Shown here: one piece after another, positions 10,714 to 25,129 of the stretch
Layout of the letters: every line of letters begins with the position of its first letter
Numbering within the stretch: the first letter of the stretch is position 1
From: Apteryx mantelli
Taxonomy: Eukaryota > Chordata > Aves > Apterygiformes > Apterygidae
NCBI RefSeq assembly: GCF_036417845.1
Contig: NC_089981.1
Coordinates: 38,508,668 to 38,572,667, forward strand
DNA: 64,000 nt
Direction: 5' to 3'
Position numbers and translations under genes: made by a program
The notes under the pieces: generated by a model
Database searches by the model: none
Told to the model about the DNA's origin: nothing
What the model saw: only the letters and a program-made list of their open reading frames with translations

Positions 10714-13700
10714 CCCTGTTTGCAGCTGGTCTATTTGATCTCTGTGTGCCTGGGTTGTTTACTGTCGTATGCGTCTTGCCATGATCAAAACCTTATTATC
10801 TTGGGTGATGTTGTAGTGTTATATACTGGAAAGGGGCAGTGGAGTATAGCAGCAGGCAGCTACAATGCTGAACAAATAGCAAAGGCACCAGTAACCTCTC
10901 TCCAGTGTATTTGGACTGGTTCAGTGAGGGGACTGGGTGTCACTTTGCTTGTAGTGGGTATGGGCTTTTTCAACAGCTACTCCCTCTGCTCCTGTTGAGC
11001 TTGTACAGTAATGTATCTCTGTATATCTCTGTATAAAGCAGAGACCAGAGAGGACAAGACTGCCTGCATCTGTTTGGCTCCTCTAGCACTCCAATGGGTC
11101 AAATGTTGCAGTTCACACTTCCAGCTTGTGATAGTGCTGCCCATATACACCCACTGCTGCAGGAAAGCAGGAACCAAGGAGCTCCAGCTGGAAGATCAAG
11201 TCACAATCATTTGACTTTCTGTGAATTACATTTAGTGTCTTAGCAGTCTTTTTCTCAGCTTCCATGTTTGGCTTCTTTTCCTTATTGCTTTCGAGCTGTA
11301 GGGTTGACTGTTCTTGCAACACCAGCTCAGTGGTGTGAGGTGATGGTGTGGTGGTAGTGACTCCCAGGCAGACCGGGGGCTGCTCTTAGCCAAGGAACCC
11401 GACATGGTCATGGCAGACCATCTCTTTGTCCTGCTGGTCCTCATCAGTGCCTGACGTAGGAACAGCTGTCAGGTGAAGAAAAGAGTCTGGACAATCTATT
11501 ATAGCCTCCACTTCTCACCTTGTATCTGCAGGCTGCAGCTTTGCTCCATGCTTCTTTTTAAGCAAGCTTTCCCCATAACTGAAATCCCTATTCCAACTAT
11601 CACTACCACACCATCTGTCCAGCAGTTTTTTGTTCTGTGGGCTTTTGCTCTGTGATCAACTCTTTTGCCCACACATTATTCTCCTTGCCCACTACTCTCT
11701 CTTCTTTTTCTCCCTTTTTCTGCAGCTGTCCCACTCCCTTGTCCACCCTCAGGACAAGATGACAGGATTACAAAAGCAAATGCTCTTTGTGGAAGTCGTG
11801 TTCATGATAAAGGATGACTAAATAGTACCACAGACCTTAACTGCAGGGTCAAAGTATGTCTTCTACCTGCTAGGTCTTCTGCAGTCACCTCTATGGTGCC
11901 ACTGCCTGCTTGAATAATTATGTGTGAACTACAGCTGGCATGAAAAAGAGCTTTGGGGAGCTATGGCATGAAAACCAGCTAAGGGAGGAATTTGTAGTAG
12001 TGCTAAGTGGGATGTCTCTCTGATGCTGAGATTAGTGTCAGTTCCTGCAACTGGAGGTGCCAGCCTGGGATGCTTCTCTGTGGGGCCATGGGACAAGTGC
12101 AACGAACACGGGGGATCAGAGCACTCTTCAGGGGTATCATCTTTCTCAAATTCAGTATGTGACAGGATGAGTTCAGTGTTTTATTAGCAGAGAGGGAATA
12201 TGTATTGCAGTTTGCATTATCGAAGAACAGGACTCAGTGGGACATGACAATGGAAATGTCCTGGGAATTTGTCAACCAAACCAGATCATTTTTGAGGGAG
12301 ATCATGTTCTGGGGTCTTGTCATAGCCTCACAGCCCTAATCCTCAAGCTTCATGGAGTATGAACCTAAGATCAGTAGGGAAATCTGCTAAGACTCTAAGT
12401 AGAGAAATACGTTCAAAGGGTTCTTGTTATTAATAAAGTTATTTTTTAGAAAACTTAGTTCCCTTCAAGGCTCGTTCTCATGTTAGAATTCATATGCTTA
12501 TACTTTCATATTCATTGCTGACATTTCTGCATATGCTATTTTGTTCTTCCTTGTCCCATATTCTTTTTACCTATTGAAATTATAAACAGTTTCAAACTAA
12601 AAATATACATATATTTTTTCCTTTTGTCAGATTATGAAACACATACTTTTGCTGATACATTACTTGACATTCTGCCAAAGAAAACTGGTAAAAGGAAACA
12701 TAATAGAAAATGAGTTTTGAGAATCAGGGTAAGTGTTTGTTAAGCTTATTTTTATTATTATTATTGTGGGAAATAGTAGCTTAAGTTAACTTTTTATGTG
12801 AGAATGTTTTAGCTGACTTTGAATGTAGCATAATTCTTTACACAAATCTGTTCAACATGTGGCCTCTCTTGTATGAATCATTTTCTACCGGTGGCTAATG
12901 TGAAAGAAACTGGCTGTTGTAAGCAAATGACGTGTATTGCTGAATTTTAAAACTGCCCAGCAAAGCACCACTTAAAATCTGTCAGAACATATATGGACAT
13001 AGCTGTACAATTCATAACCTCTCTGAGCATGTAGGAGAGTAACTTTTCCAGTTGACCTTTAGTGTCACAACCAATAAACAAATGAATGTCTCTTTTCCTT
13101 ATTTACTCTCGGACTCTTCATGGCACTCATCATTCCCAGATTTGAGTCCTCTCTCGAGTTGGTGGCCATATCCTCAGAGTACCTCTGTGAGTCTGGGCAT
13201 TGCTGTCATCCTCCCCAGCCCATTGCCATCTGTAGCTGTGAGGGGCAGCTATGCGGCCCTCAGGTGAGGTGCATTCATGTACACCTGGGGTGGCAGAGTG
13301 GGGGTCAGGATCAGAGGGGTTTGAGGAAGGTGTGTATCGTCTGTATGGGCTAAAAAACTGCACCAGCTCTGTACCATGCTCCTCATGCACTGACAAACTG
13401 TGTGTGACCTTCCCAAGAAAGTCTGCATCAGGGCGAGGACTGGAGCCCAGGTGTTCGGAAACTTCTTAAATATTCTTCCTTTGCAATACCTACCATTGAT
13501 ACAGGCAATGCCTAAAGCTTTATTTTGCACTCTGACACATAAAGGGTCCTGAAAACACTTTTATAGAAACACAAGTTAACTTATATCCCACTGCATCATC
13601 ACAGTTTAACAGACGGCTTGCTCATCTTAACACTATATTACTCCTACAGCCTGGAGACAGAGTACAACCAGAAGCAACTGTTTTGTTTGCTGGATGAGTT

Positions 13701-16605
13701 TTTGAAAAGTAAAACTGTAGGCCACAAAGTGTACACAGAGGACAATGCAGCTATAGAGCTGAGGACAACACCAGCCTGGAGCTTACCCATCAGATTCTTC
13801 ATTGCCTGAAGTTAGTGACAGCAATAATAATTAGGTAAAATGTAACTTCTTCCCCTTCAAGATGTTTGGAAAGAAAAGCTAGGAAGCTAGACGTATAGCT
13901 AAGAAGCATATTGCAGAACCATGTAAAATACGTTAATCTGTCAGGCATCAGACATGTCTGGAAGATTTATCTTAGATTTTGATATATTTGCTATTCTCTC
14001 CCCTTACACTGTTAAATAACAGCTCCTATTATTTATAATGGGTGCCACTCAGTCCAAGTTTGGATCACACAAGACATAACTAAGTGTTAGAGGTACAACC
14101 CTTACCCAGAAAAATCCACCTGATACCGAGGAACCTGCAGAGATAGCATAGCGCATTGCATGTTTTTTGACTTCATTTAATTCCTCTTCTCCTTCAAGGC
14201 CAAGAACAGCTCCAATCTAGTCAACCATTTAGATTCTGCCTCTAACTGTCTCCCTTTCATTTTTCTCGCTTCATTAATAAAGCAACAAGAACTACAGTAA
14301 CATCAGTATTACAGCAAGGAACTAATGTAGGATGTAGGTAAAACAAATCAACAAGCAAACGAAAAAGAAAGAGACTGCTTATCTCCTTTTGGATGGTTCT
14401 TCATATGATAGTACTGCTATAACAATACATTTCTTGAAGGGTTTACTTTTGTTCCTGGGGAACAGGACTGGACTCTAAGTCAGTTTGTGCAATGAAGCCA
14501 CACAGTCTCCTTAGCTCTCAGCAATGAACACCTAATCAGAATGATTATTTTGATATGGATCTTTATGTACATTATTACTGGTGTTAATGGTAATGGAGGA
14601 TGTACATGTGAGCTATTGGACTGGACAGTGGGTTGGGAATGACACATAACGACAGGAAAACTCCCTGCCCAGGGAATTCAGACAGTGCTGTGCAGTCACT
14701 GCTATGCTATTTGCCATGTGCTATATACAGGCACAAAATATTCCACTCAGTCAGAGACATGGCCAGAAAAAGCCCTGCGAACCCCAAAGTCTTGCAATCT
14801 TATAATAATCACTTAAGCACACCCTCCACCACAAAAGGAATAGCAGAGCTTCTGTTGACCTGCACGGAACAAGCTGCATGCAACTTATTCCAGTATGTGA
14901 AGAACCAGGCAAAACCAGAGGGGCTGATTTTGGTACATCCATGGCCACTTAGTGTTGCCCTGGAACTTCAAAGAAAACTTAAAGTAGGAATAATGTTCAT
15001 TTTTATGTACATGACTGACCCTTCATAATGCTGGAATGAGATATGATAAAATGATCTGGAGTTTTCAGCATATCTGCTTATTTTCAAGGGATAAAAACTA
15101 AATATGGGTAGCAGTATTTGGATGGAAATATATCCCATTGTTTAAAACATTCCTTTCAAAATGATCCTGCATTCTTCTTCCCCCTCCTATTCCACTTTTT
15201 AATTTGTAAATTTATTTTTCATGAGGGTTGTTGGATACAGCATACTGGGATGCTACTCATCACCTGAAGATCAAATGCAGGAACTCAGAAAAAAAAAAGC
15301 ATTGGAGTCTTTATGACTGAGTTTCCTACACTGGAAAACAAAGGAACATAATGATGATACAATAGTCCTCACAGTAAAATGCCATTGCTATTGTCTACAA
15401 CACCATACATGTCATTATTATTACCATTATTATTTTTCTGACAAAGATTAGTCTAAGACTGCAGTTACAATCAAATCACAAACAGGACAAAGCAGCAAAC
15501 AAAATAAGCTGCTAGCTGACTTGTCTTCTAAAAAGCTGAGGCAGCTGCTAGCTTTTGATACCGTTGCTACATGTTGTAATTACAAATTACTGCAGTCAAA
15601 CCATTTTCATTTGGTCTGATTGGCCAACACCGATATAGCAACATAGGTGAATGATATCTATTTATTAGGTGTTTATTTTGAGAAGATGGCCCAGGTCGTG
15701 TATTGTCCCGTAAAAGAAGGGTGGCCACAGACATGGAGAAGCTGCAGCTGGTCCACATGTTATGTCAGGGCCAGCAAGGACTAGAAGACTGTGTCAAATT
15801 GGAGCCACTGCTGGAGGGATTGGATCAGTCCTGAAGATCCTGTCAGTCAAGGGAGCACAAGGTGTTTGTTGGTGCTGACTCTACCTTACCCTAAGAGGGT
15901 AGATCTGAAAGCCTGGCTCAGTGGCCTTTTCCTTGGAGAGCTGAACTGTGGCCCCAGCAAAGTCGCACTGGCTGGAGAACAGAAGTTATCAAAGGGAGAG
16001 AGAGCAAGAGAGACCTAGAAGCTATGCTAGTTGTTTGCCCGGAGATCTCCACTTAGCTGCTGCTGAAATGGTTTAATAAGAATGTGATATTTGGTAGAAG
16101 CAACAGCTTTTTGCTATCAGTATTTGAAGAGGCAGACAGTATCATCCCAAATCAACATATCACAGTTTGGGGATCCCTCTATGCCCACAGTCATATCTTC
16201 TCTTTTCCTGTCTATCTAAACTCCCCCTGCTCTCTGTCACACTGACCGAAGCAGGGGTTTACCTGGGGTTCCTGCTGGGGAGCTCTGAGGACAAGGGAGA
16301 TCAGCAAGAAGAATCAGGCTGGCCAGGGTTGTTCTATGCTAGGTTTTTACAGACTGTAGAAAGTGCCTTTCTTTGCTCATCACCACTTGTGGTGAGGTAC
16401 CTGTTTGTGGGCCTGTGCTCTAAATTGCAGCAGGAAAATTTTGCGGTGTAAATACAAAGAAACTACCTCAAAACTGCCTCTTAAAGCAGCTTTGGTGTGA
16501 GTGCAATCATCATTTGGAATCACAAGAACAAACCTTGTACAATGTTGTCTTTTATTACCCCTTCGGAGCCACAGCGGTTTGTGCCCAGTTCCCAGCTGCT
16601 GTACT

Positions 16606-16608
16606 GCT

Positions 16609-16642
<34 letters not shown>

Positions 16643-16660
16643 CTCCTGCTCCTGCTCCTT
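16606..16660. repeat. CTGTGC / CTGCTC hexamer minisatellite
   Basis: About five TGTGCC units followed by about three TGCTCC units on the plus strand. It gives artefactual CACACA/VPVPVP-type ORFs in all frames. Confidence 0.9.
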
Positions 16661-19510
16661 CAGGGGTTTCAGTGCCTCTCTCCATTATGTTGCAGTGGGA
16701 ACAAGGTCAGAGCAATGCTAAAACACCAGAAAAGAGCATGATTTTTAAAAGTTATGGGATTTACTGTGAGGCTTACAAACATTTGTGTCAGGAAAAAGCA
16801 GCTAGTCCAAGATTAAGTGGCTGGAGGGGAGGGTGCAAGGAGGTGAGGGAAGGGCAGTGCCTTCAACTGACATTTTTGCTTCACTTCATGTTCACTTCAT
16901 GCTTTGTGTTAGCTTTAGCCAAACCCTGCACTCATTTATCACTAAATTGCATATTATTACATATTATTTAAGCTTCTGTGATGATTAGGGGTAAGAGAAA
17001 GACAGTTCCATTAACCCCAGAGGGGAATATGCAGAGTGCCTTTGCTTGTGAGCTAACCGTATATTGCAGGGGGAGCTGCAACACTTCAGCAGAGAGCTTG
17101 TAAGAAATCAGCCAGATACATTTAAACAGCAATTTGGAATCACCAAATACTAGTCAAAGATATCTAGCTGTTGTTATACTATAAATATAACAATTGCTAT
17201 TATTATTTGTAGTGATACTTATTATTACAAGTTATTATTAGTCATAATTTTTATTGTGGTACCACTCAGGAATTCCCTTAGCAGACCGGAGTGCATCATG
17301 CACCATTTTTGCACTATGCACTGTAACACTGTTACCATGACAATTGTTCTCTGTTTGCCAGTGTGTTTTGGCTAAAGAGCCAGCTGTTGAGTAGCAGTGC
17401 TCCAAGTTGCTGAGCAATAAATCCCAAACCAAACTCATGACCAGATTTTTGCCCCAAGTCTCAATCTTGTGATTTGCTGCACAGGCTGCATTGCAACTCT
17501 GCCTGACTTCAGCAAGTCACTCTGCAAAAACAGTATTCTATCACTGTGAAACAAGTGGCTCCTAAGCCAAATTTATGAAAATATACATTAAATACTTATT
17601 TGTAGAGGTGAACACATGAGATGCTGCTGGTGAGACTGACAATGAAGAACGTATTAGTGAAAGGTTCTGTGGAAACAAGTGAAGATGTGAATGATTTTTT
17701 TGCAATACAGGAGAGAAAGCTTTTAGAAGCACATTATGTTAAGAAAAAAGACATTTTGCTAAGCAGGAGGAGACAAACTTTGTGAAATATCAGTGGTTTC
17801 TCAGAGATAAGGAGATTTCTCTGACACCTTGTCATGCTTGAGAGATCCACGAAAACATTGGCCTGGTTTTTCGCTTGATGTTATTGAAATCTGCAGGCTA
17901 TTCCACAATGCTTTGGGCAGACCAGTGCAGAAGGTCTCCTGCAGTGGCTGTGTCATTCGATTCTGTGCTGGAGCGCCACAGAGAACTCTGCAAACTCTGC
18001 CCAGAAACCTTCATCTCTTTTTTTGGTTATGTTTTCTGTATGTTCATATCAATCTGCTGCACAGCTGTTGGGAACATTCTGGGTATTCAAGTCCTGTGGT
18101 GATGAAGGGCCGATAAGGAAATACTGAATGCTAGACGTTTTTCATTTAGAATAATAGAGAACATTTTCTCCTTCTTCCCCCCGCAACACACACACTTGTT
18201 TAGTGCATTTAGTAGCAAGGCAGAAGAGCAATCTTATTTAGCAAGTGAAGAGTCTTGGTGGCTGGTAAAGCTAACACTGCATAAGAGATGCTTCTTGCCT
18301 AATGCTAGTTGTCTAAAAATTAGATGTCTATTCTAAGCTAGTCGTCTATCGTCAATGAGAAAAGCAAGCACTTCCAAAAGAAGATTCATTCCATCCTAAA
18401 AGACGTGCTTAAGAGAGCTGGGATAAAACACCCACTCTTCCACAACTTTCTCCATTGACAACAGCAGAAGCCTAGATTTTTAGCTTACTTACACTTACGT
18501 TTTAGACTACGTATTTAGCTTTTAGTCAACTAGATCCTACACATGGTGATGAAAGGGCAGAGTTCAAATATGCAGGCACAGTGCATTTGGTGCACTTCTG
18601 AATTTACCATGCATCTTCTTACTGAAATCAGTTGAATGCTAATGGCTAGTAGTGGCAAACTGGAGGATAAGAGAGACCTCCTGAACTTTAAATTGCCTTT
18701 TCAGTGGTATTCTCAAGTACAAAATATGTTCTCACTTCGAAATTGCTGCTCTCCTACTTCTATAAACCAGTCATGCCCTACCACCCCAACATCCATGAAG
18801 GCAACTGAGCCTGAGCTGGGCCCAGCCTCCACCTGCTCTGGTCTGAGAGGAGTGTAGGGACAAGGGTTTTCTGCCTTTTTGCTCACATCTGCAGGCTGCA
18901 GTTTGGCTTATACTTAGGCATGGTCTGTTAGCAGCTCTGCCTCTGTGCAGTACCTCTATATGGGAAATATTAACTTGATGGAAACTTTCCACTTATGGCT
19001 AGATTTTGTGAACTAGAGATAGGATATCCTAGTGCAAAAGAGTGTGAACTTCCAGGTATTTGCACCTATACTTTATCATTATGAGTACACACTTGTGGTG
19101 ATGACAGATGCAATGTGAGTGCACATTATTTTGGAAAGGATGTCTGGGTTCCTTTCTGAAAAATGACGTTTACATGTTCCTTTACACTCTCCCACTGGAG
19201 GTGGAAGGAGGGAACTGAACACTGTATGTGCTGGCAATTTTATTCTTTTTTTCTTTTATTGTGTAAAAAATAGTAATTGATTTGCAGCTGTTCAAATACT
19301 GAAGAAAAAGGATACATGTCCATAGACCACATAAACTGGTATGAATCAGGATCAGTTTAGTTTTTCTTTTCATGCCAGTAAGTGAAAAGTAAAAAAGTTT
19401 CTTCTTTTGAACATACTAATGTTAATTCTTTCAAGGTGATACGGTCTTTCGACTTTTCCTCTCTATATTGTAGCAACACCTGAAATTGGTCTCTGTGCAA
19501 AAAGAGTATC

Positions 19511-19592
19511 ATTTTTTGATGACTTTTTGGTCCTGATGCTTGCAACTGTTCTTGGCTCCCCTGTTAATCTACCTTTTAAATTTCCCAGCATG
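19511..19592 (+). repeat. Copy A of an 80-bp dispersed direct repeat
   Basis: Closely matches 20467-20547: both share TTTTTGGTCCTGA or TTTTGGTCCTGA, then CTTGGCTCCCCTGTT and ATCTACCTTTT, with a few substitutions and small gaps. Flanking sequences differ. Confidence 0.75.
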
Positions 19593-20466
19593 GATTACCG
19601 ATATCTCACTGCAGGGCCCACTCACAAATGATGTTTCCCTTGAAATGTATTTTCACAGCCTTCTGCACAAGGATACATGCCATTCCCTAAGCAAAAAGAG
19701 TGTATTCATTCTCAAGGCTCTCACAAAGATCCCAGGAGATTCAGCTGCCCCCGAACTGCCAGCGTGATTCAGTCCCGTTGTCACTGGGGACTGCAAGCCA
19801 ATAGCATCTGGTGGCTGTTGGGTAACCCGTGGTATGTGAGCTGTGGTCCCAAACCATTACCTATTGAGCTTATTACAAAATCACTATGATAATAATTTGC
19901 ATCTCTCCAAAGTGTGGGTTCAATAACTCTTCCATCTGTCATTACCAGTAATCTTTCTTTGTAATCTTTCTTGTACCTCTGTGTCACCTATATCCACACT
20001 ATAGGTGATGTGCTTTCTAATGGTCCACTTAACACATTCACAAGTCTCCCATGCTCACACTCCTGTTTGATTATGTCTTTCAGGGTCAAGATCTAATCAG
20101 TGTATCTACACCCTCTTCTAAAGCTAAACTGACTTTCCTTAAGCCTACTATTCAGTGGTGCCTGCTTTCTCGTTCACAAGCACTCAAGCAAACATATTCT
20201 CAAACACAGCAAACAGGCTAATGCCTCTTGAGTTTTATATTCCTTCCTGCCACTGCCTTTTCTTCAGCTTGCTGTAATCACATCTGAATACCAGAGACAA
20301 GTCCTTCCGCAGCTTTGAAAAGCAAGAGGAATACCTGACACTGTCACATCTGTAACACCTTTGTTGTCAGCGTTGCCAGAAGGACAAGTTTCTTCAGGAC
20401 GACCTTTCATGTGTCCCACAGGGGGCTTGGTCCCAGGGCAGGGACATCTGTGGGGTCTTTGCATTC

Positions 20467-20547
20467 ATTTCGATGACTTTTGGTCCTGACTCTTGCAGCT
20501 CTTCTTGGCTCCCCTGTTGATCTACCTTTTACCTTTCCCAGCACAGA
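20467..20547 (+). repeat. Copy B of an 80-bp dispersed direct repeat
   Basis: Partner of 19511-19592, in the same orientation and about 955 bp away. Similarity ends sharply at both edges, suggesting either an interspersed repeat fragment or a local duplication. Confidence 0.75.
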
Positions 20548-21818
20548 TGCTCTTTTCAACAGTTTTCCACTCTCCTGTCTAGATTTTCACCTCTAGATCT
20601 CTAGACCTCTAGGTCTAGATTTCCATGTCTCCCTCTTCACTAAGAAGAATTTTTGAGAGCTGTGTCATTCCGACAAGTTTCTGACTATCTGTTCATGCAG
20701 GGGTATGGGCCATAGGAGTTTTTGATCTACTGCATCTGTCATTCACCTTCCAAAACACAGCTTCAAGAGATGTGTATCTGAGAAGATCTATTTGGAAATA
20801 CTGAAGAATTAAAGGTAGATCTGGAACCTGATATTAGGTCTTAATTTAACGCATACTCAGCCTTTATTCAGCTGATCTCAGAATGAATCAGTCTATTAAC
20901 TCTTCACACTAGACTCTCTTTATTTTAAGGGGACATTGTTCTTCATCAGAGTTTCCCTGATTAAATACTGAAAAAGCTGTATCATGATACAGATAGGCAT
21001 ATTACAGTTAAAAGAAGATAAGCATTTAGACTAATCTATTGTGACCAAACAGAAATAGTGAGCTTTAGTTTCCTCTTTTGGAAAGGTGGGTGGTAGTTTT
21101 TCTCAGATCAGTCTGCACGGCTGGCAAAGGACTCTCAAAACTCATAGGTGCAGTGACCAACCTCCAGACAGAAGTTGAAATTAAATTAGGTCTCCTTGAA
21201 ACCCATGTCTGGTCACTTCTTGCCATAAATGCCAGTGTTACTGGTACTACAAAAAAGATAATGAGGAGAATAAATATAGTTTTATCAATTCTGTTATATT
21301 TTTATATCACTCAAATGCTGCAGACACCATTGTGTGAGGCATCACACAAACGTGCGATAAAAGATACTGATCTGAACAGCTAATTATCTTGGTTAATGCT
21401 GATTTAAAATAGGCATATTACATGTTTATAACATAAAGTAGTACTACTTTTGATAAAAAAAAAAAAATCCAAAAGTTATTTACACCAATCAAAAAACAAT
21501 CACAATAGTGTTCATGCTTTGGACTTCATTTCAGTGAACTGTACTTTCTAATTTTTTTAATCAGAAATTCTTTCACTAATAAGTGATTGATATCACTTTT
21601 AGTAAAATATCTCAGGATCATGAGGAAATTCTGTGACATTTTATTTCTGCTAGAAATCGGTATAGCGATTAGGACTTCCAGCTGAGATTCCAGGGAGACA
21701 TAGTTCTTCCATTGCATTTTTCTCTATTCCTTCTGTGCCAACTCTTATAAAACAAGATACCACAGGATTTAATTCTAAAAATCTAATATTACTGCCTTGT
21801 GGTAAACTGAATACTACA

Positions 21819-21906
21819 GATTCCTGCTTGATAATACTGTCTCATGGGATTCCTGCATAGAAATAGAATCTCCTGGGATTCCTGCCTAGTAACCATATCT
21901 CACTGG
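21819..21906. repeat. Three-copy 29-30-bp minisatellite
   Basis: Units at 21819-21847, 21848-21876 and 21877-21906 each begin GATTCCTGC and end CTCATGG, CTCCTGG or CTCACTGG, with a diverged centre. Confidence 0.75.
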
Positions 21907-22010
21907 ACTTTGGTAGTATTTCTCCCATTGGATAACCCCAGCCCCACCAAATAAGCAGTCATAAACCTTACACTCTCATTATTTTACATGACATTATTTT
22001 ACTAATGTCT

Positions 22011-22073
22011 GATCCTGCACAGTTTAAATCAGTGGGAATTTTTTTCACTGACTCACTAAAGTAGAATCAGGGT
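22011..22073. repeat. Degenerate ancient amniote repeat relic
   Basis: Begins GATCCTGC, passes AATCAGTGGGAA and CACTGACT, and ends AGAATCAGGG. This is the decayed pattern of an old interspersed family seen again at 40341, 47028 and 54705. Confidence 0.4.
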
Positions 22074-25000
22074 TCCAAGAGAGAAGAATGTTATGGAATA
22101 TTTTATTTGTTTGACAAAAATAACATAAAGAAGTATTTTTTTAAGCAGCAATAATAGAAATATTTTGTGGCTGCTTTACCTCCATGCTATTATTCAACTC
22201 GTACAAGCCTTCAATTTCATCTTTAATAATATATGGACTAGAAAGCTTTTTGTTTCTCTGAAAGAGAGATATTGTAATAGTTCTTCCTCTTTGTGCCAAT
22301 GAGAGAAGTCACAGCTAAGTATTTTCAAACAGAATATACCACACAATTCTTGAGAGTGATTTTCAATGAATGCCTCTGCTCCTGCAGTATATCAACTGTA
22401 AATCACCTATAATATATCACCTATTTTTCTGCTTGCTTTTATTATACCTAAAAGCCCTACTAAAAATGTCAGGACCCCATTGCATCAGAAAACACACCCT
22501 TAAACAATAAAGGAGACAATCTGGCCTTTCTCTGCTTAGCTACTCTCTCTGCTTAGTCATCCACAGCAAATTGTCAGAGGATAAAATTATTCAAAAAGGG
22601 CACATGATGACACAGAATTTCATTCTTACAGCTCTGCCCAGTGATCTCCATGACTGCTTTAACTCTTCCCGGGATGTGGGGCTGTCCTGGAAATCAGCAG
22701 GTAATCCATGCGCAGGGCAATCCTGGCATGAGAGGCAGGCCCATGTGGTTACATATTTCACAGACTTCAGACCTGTCCTGGTGGTCTGTAAAGCTGGGAG
22801 TCATTCAGGAAAGGTCTCCTCTTGTTCTCCTCTGTAAGATGTCCAGGCTCAAAAATTTCAGCTGGAACTTTCCTTTGACTTCTTTGGCATTTCTAACATC
22901 CACCCCTCCCATGACCTCGTGCCTGTGATTGCACCACTGCATTGGAGTAAGCCAAACCCGCCATGTGGGTGAGTCCTGAGACTGGCCTGTAGCTTGGAAG
23001 AGTCTGTCTGGTGCATGTGGCTTTGTTGTGTATCCTGTACTGGTCAGTGAAGGTGGGCTAGGTAACGAGTTGTGGGCTCTCTGAGCTCAGTCAGCTTCTG
23101 TCACAACCGCTACCGTCACAACCGCTGCATTTGATCAGCTTTGAAGCCACCTCTTCTTCAGTTTGTATTTACTCCCAGCTTCTTCTATTTTGCCATTCTC
23201 CTGCAAGCTTTGTACCTCCAATATTTCCTTGATAAAAACTTTTTAGAAGACAATAGGATCTTCATGGCTGGGGGATCACCTTGATGGAGGGAGTGCTGCT
23301 GAGCTGAGAGCCAGCCTTGCTCACAGGAGGCTGATAGAAGTTGTATTGCCACGGTCTCAGAGGACCCAGCCATAATAATCCTCAACTTCAGTAGGAAAAA
23401 AAGTTTTGCAGCAATAACTCTGTAGAACTACAAATCTGAGCAACACTAAGAACTGCAGATCTTATGGCTCTTCTGCCCCCAGGAACACTTGAATCCATAT
23501 CTTGCTTTGACACTGACTTTTCTTTGGCCTTGGTGAAGTCATTTAACCTCACAGCTTTGGGAGACACAAGTGTCTGTGATAATAATCCCTGACTACTTAA
23601 TTTTATTTGAGAGGGTCAGTAAAGCTTCTGAAGCACTACTGAGATGAAAAATATGACTATGATGCACTTAGTACCAAAGATACTTTTATTCCTAAATCCT
23701 AGGTTTTCCAGGGAGTTTAGCTGCCTGAATTATCATTGAAATAAACAGGGAGATAAGTAACTGAAAGGCAGTCAGGAGCATCCCTGGGTTTGGCCCTGGG
23801 TAGCACTTTGGTATCCCCTGTGATAACCAGAAGGGCTATATATTGTGACTATCACTACAGGGGCTGATAAGAGAAGTAGGAGTTATGCCAGGCTGGGGTC
23901 TGGGGCTCCAAGCTGTTGCCTTTTAGGGTGCAGCTTGCTACTGGACAATGAATTGAGAAAACTGTGTTTGAGTCTTATGGAAATATCTGCAAGCAGCCTG
24001 GACAACGAAAACAAGAAAAACAAAACACTTCTTACCAGGGGCTTTGGACAGCCCCTTAAGGGGGCATTCATGACTTTCTTGTGAGTCACCACCCCAAAAT
24101 ACTGTAAGTGCTATTCGTTCAGCGGGGCTAGCAGTGCAAGCTGGAAACAATCTAGGGAACTCTCCTCTTCAGGTCAGCAGGGGCTGGCAGCGTGCACCCT
24201 GCCGCTGGGAACGAGGGGCGAGACGAGAAAGAGCACGGCTTGGAAATTGCTCTCATGCATACTCTGGTGGGGGACCGGCATTGCCAAGAAGGAAGGGCTT
24301 ACTTGCTGCCCAGAACAGGAGCTGCGGATCCCCTTCAGGGCTCTCATCAGAGCAGGAATGGTTTCATGCAGCTGGGGAACATTATGGCTAGGCAATAAAG
24401 TTACGTAAACTGGAGCTGGAATAAAAGAAAAGATGCTGAACTAGGGAGAGACACGTGAAAATTCCTGCCATCCTGCACTGATTAGTCTTCTGCTGGGAAG
24501 GGTTGGAGTGTCTTTGGTGTATATCCCATTTATATATAGCCCAGAGGATCTTCTTAGTGCCTGGAGCCCTCCTGCTATAAAAATAGGTGAGAATCCATAA
24601 AAGCAGCATCATCTCATATATAGCACAAATCTTTTCTTACAAGATAGGCAAGAAGTGAAATGCCTTAATTAGAAGTCTGCCGAGTTATTTTTTGTATGTT
24701 GCAGCTAACGACACAGAACATGGGCTCCTGATCAAATACCAAGGCAGTAAATCAATGGAGGGTCTTTGCTACTGTTCATGAAATGCTCCAGCTGTGCTCC
24801 TAAGGATTATAATGTCAACAGAACTCTTGATTTGAATCCCAGCCTTGCCTTCACTCAGGGGCCATATATTAGTCTTGAAAAGCAGACAGTGTTTCATCGC
24901 TCAGAGAAAAGAGAAGTGCTGAGCTGAAAATAAAATGGTGATGTAGGGCAAGAACACTGCAACACAGCCAAAGGAGAGACATGGCAAATTTCAGCAGAAA

Positions 25001-25129
25001 CCTCTAGAAATGTGAATGTTAAGATATTTCTCCATGTTTTTAATGGTTTAATATAAATTTTACAAGTTTAAGATTAATTTTCCAGATAGATACATTTAGA
25101 CAGTGCTTAGCCATCCAATTAAGTGCTCT

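Larger units (their letters stand above)
7202..19510. other. Intergenic FGF4-FGF3 spacer, left part
   Basis: Mostly AT-rich unique-looking sequence with no supported gene. It holds a GT microsatellite (8218-8240), a T19 run (10695-10713) and a hexamer minisatellite (16606-16660). ORFs such as 10378-10998 (Phe run from poly-T) and 14633-15028 show no family motif and are likely chance. The remaining stretches show nothing I can name. Confidence 0.5.

Noticed and set aside
10378-10998. 206-codon plus-strand ORF
   Set aside because: Contains a Phe run from poly-T, no recognisable domain, AT-rich third part; likely chance.
16501-16971. Overlapping ORFs with VPVPVP, CACACA and LCLCLC runs
   Set aside because: Frames of the hexamer minisatellite at 16606-16660.
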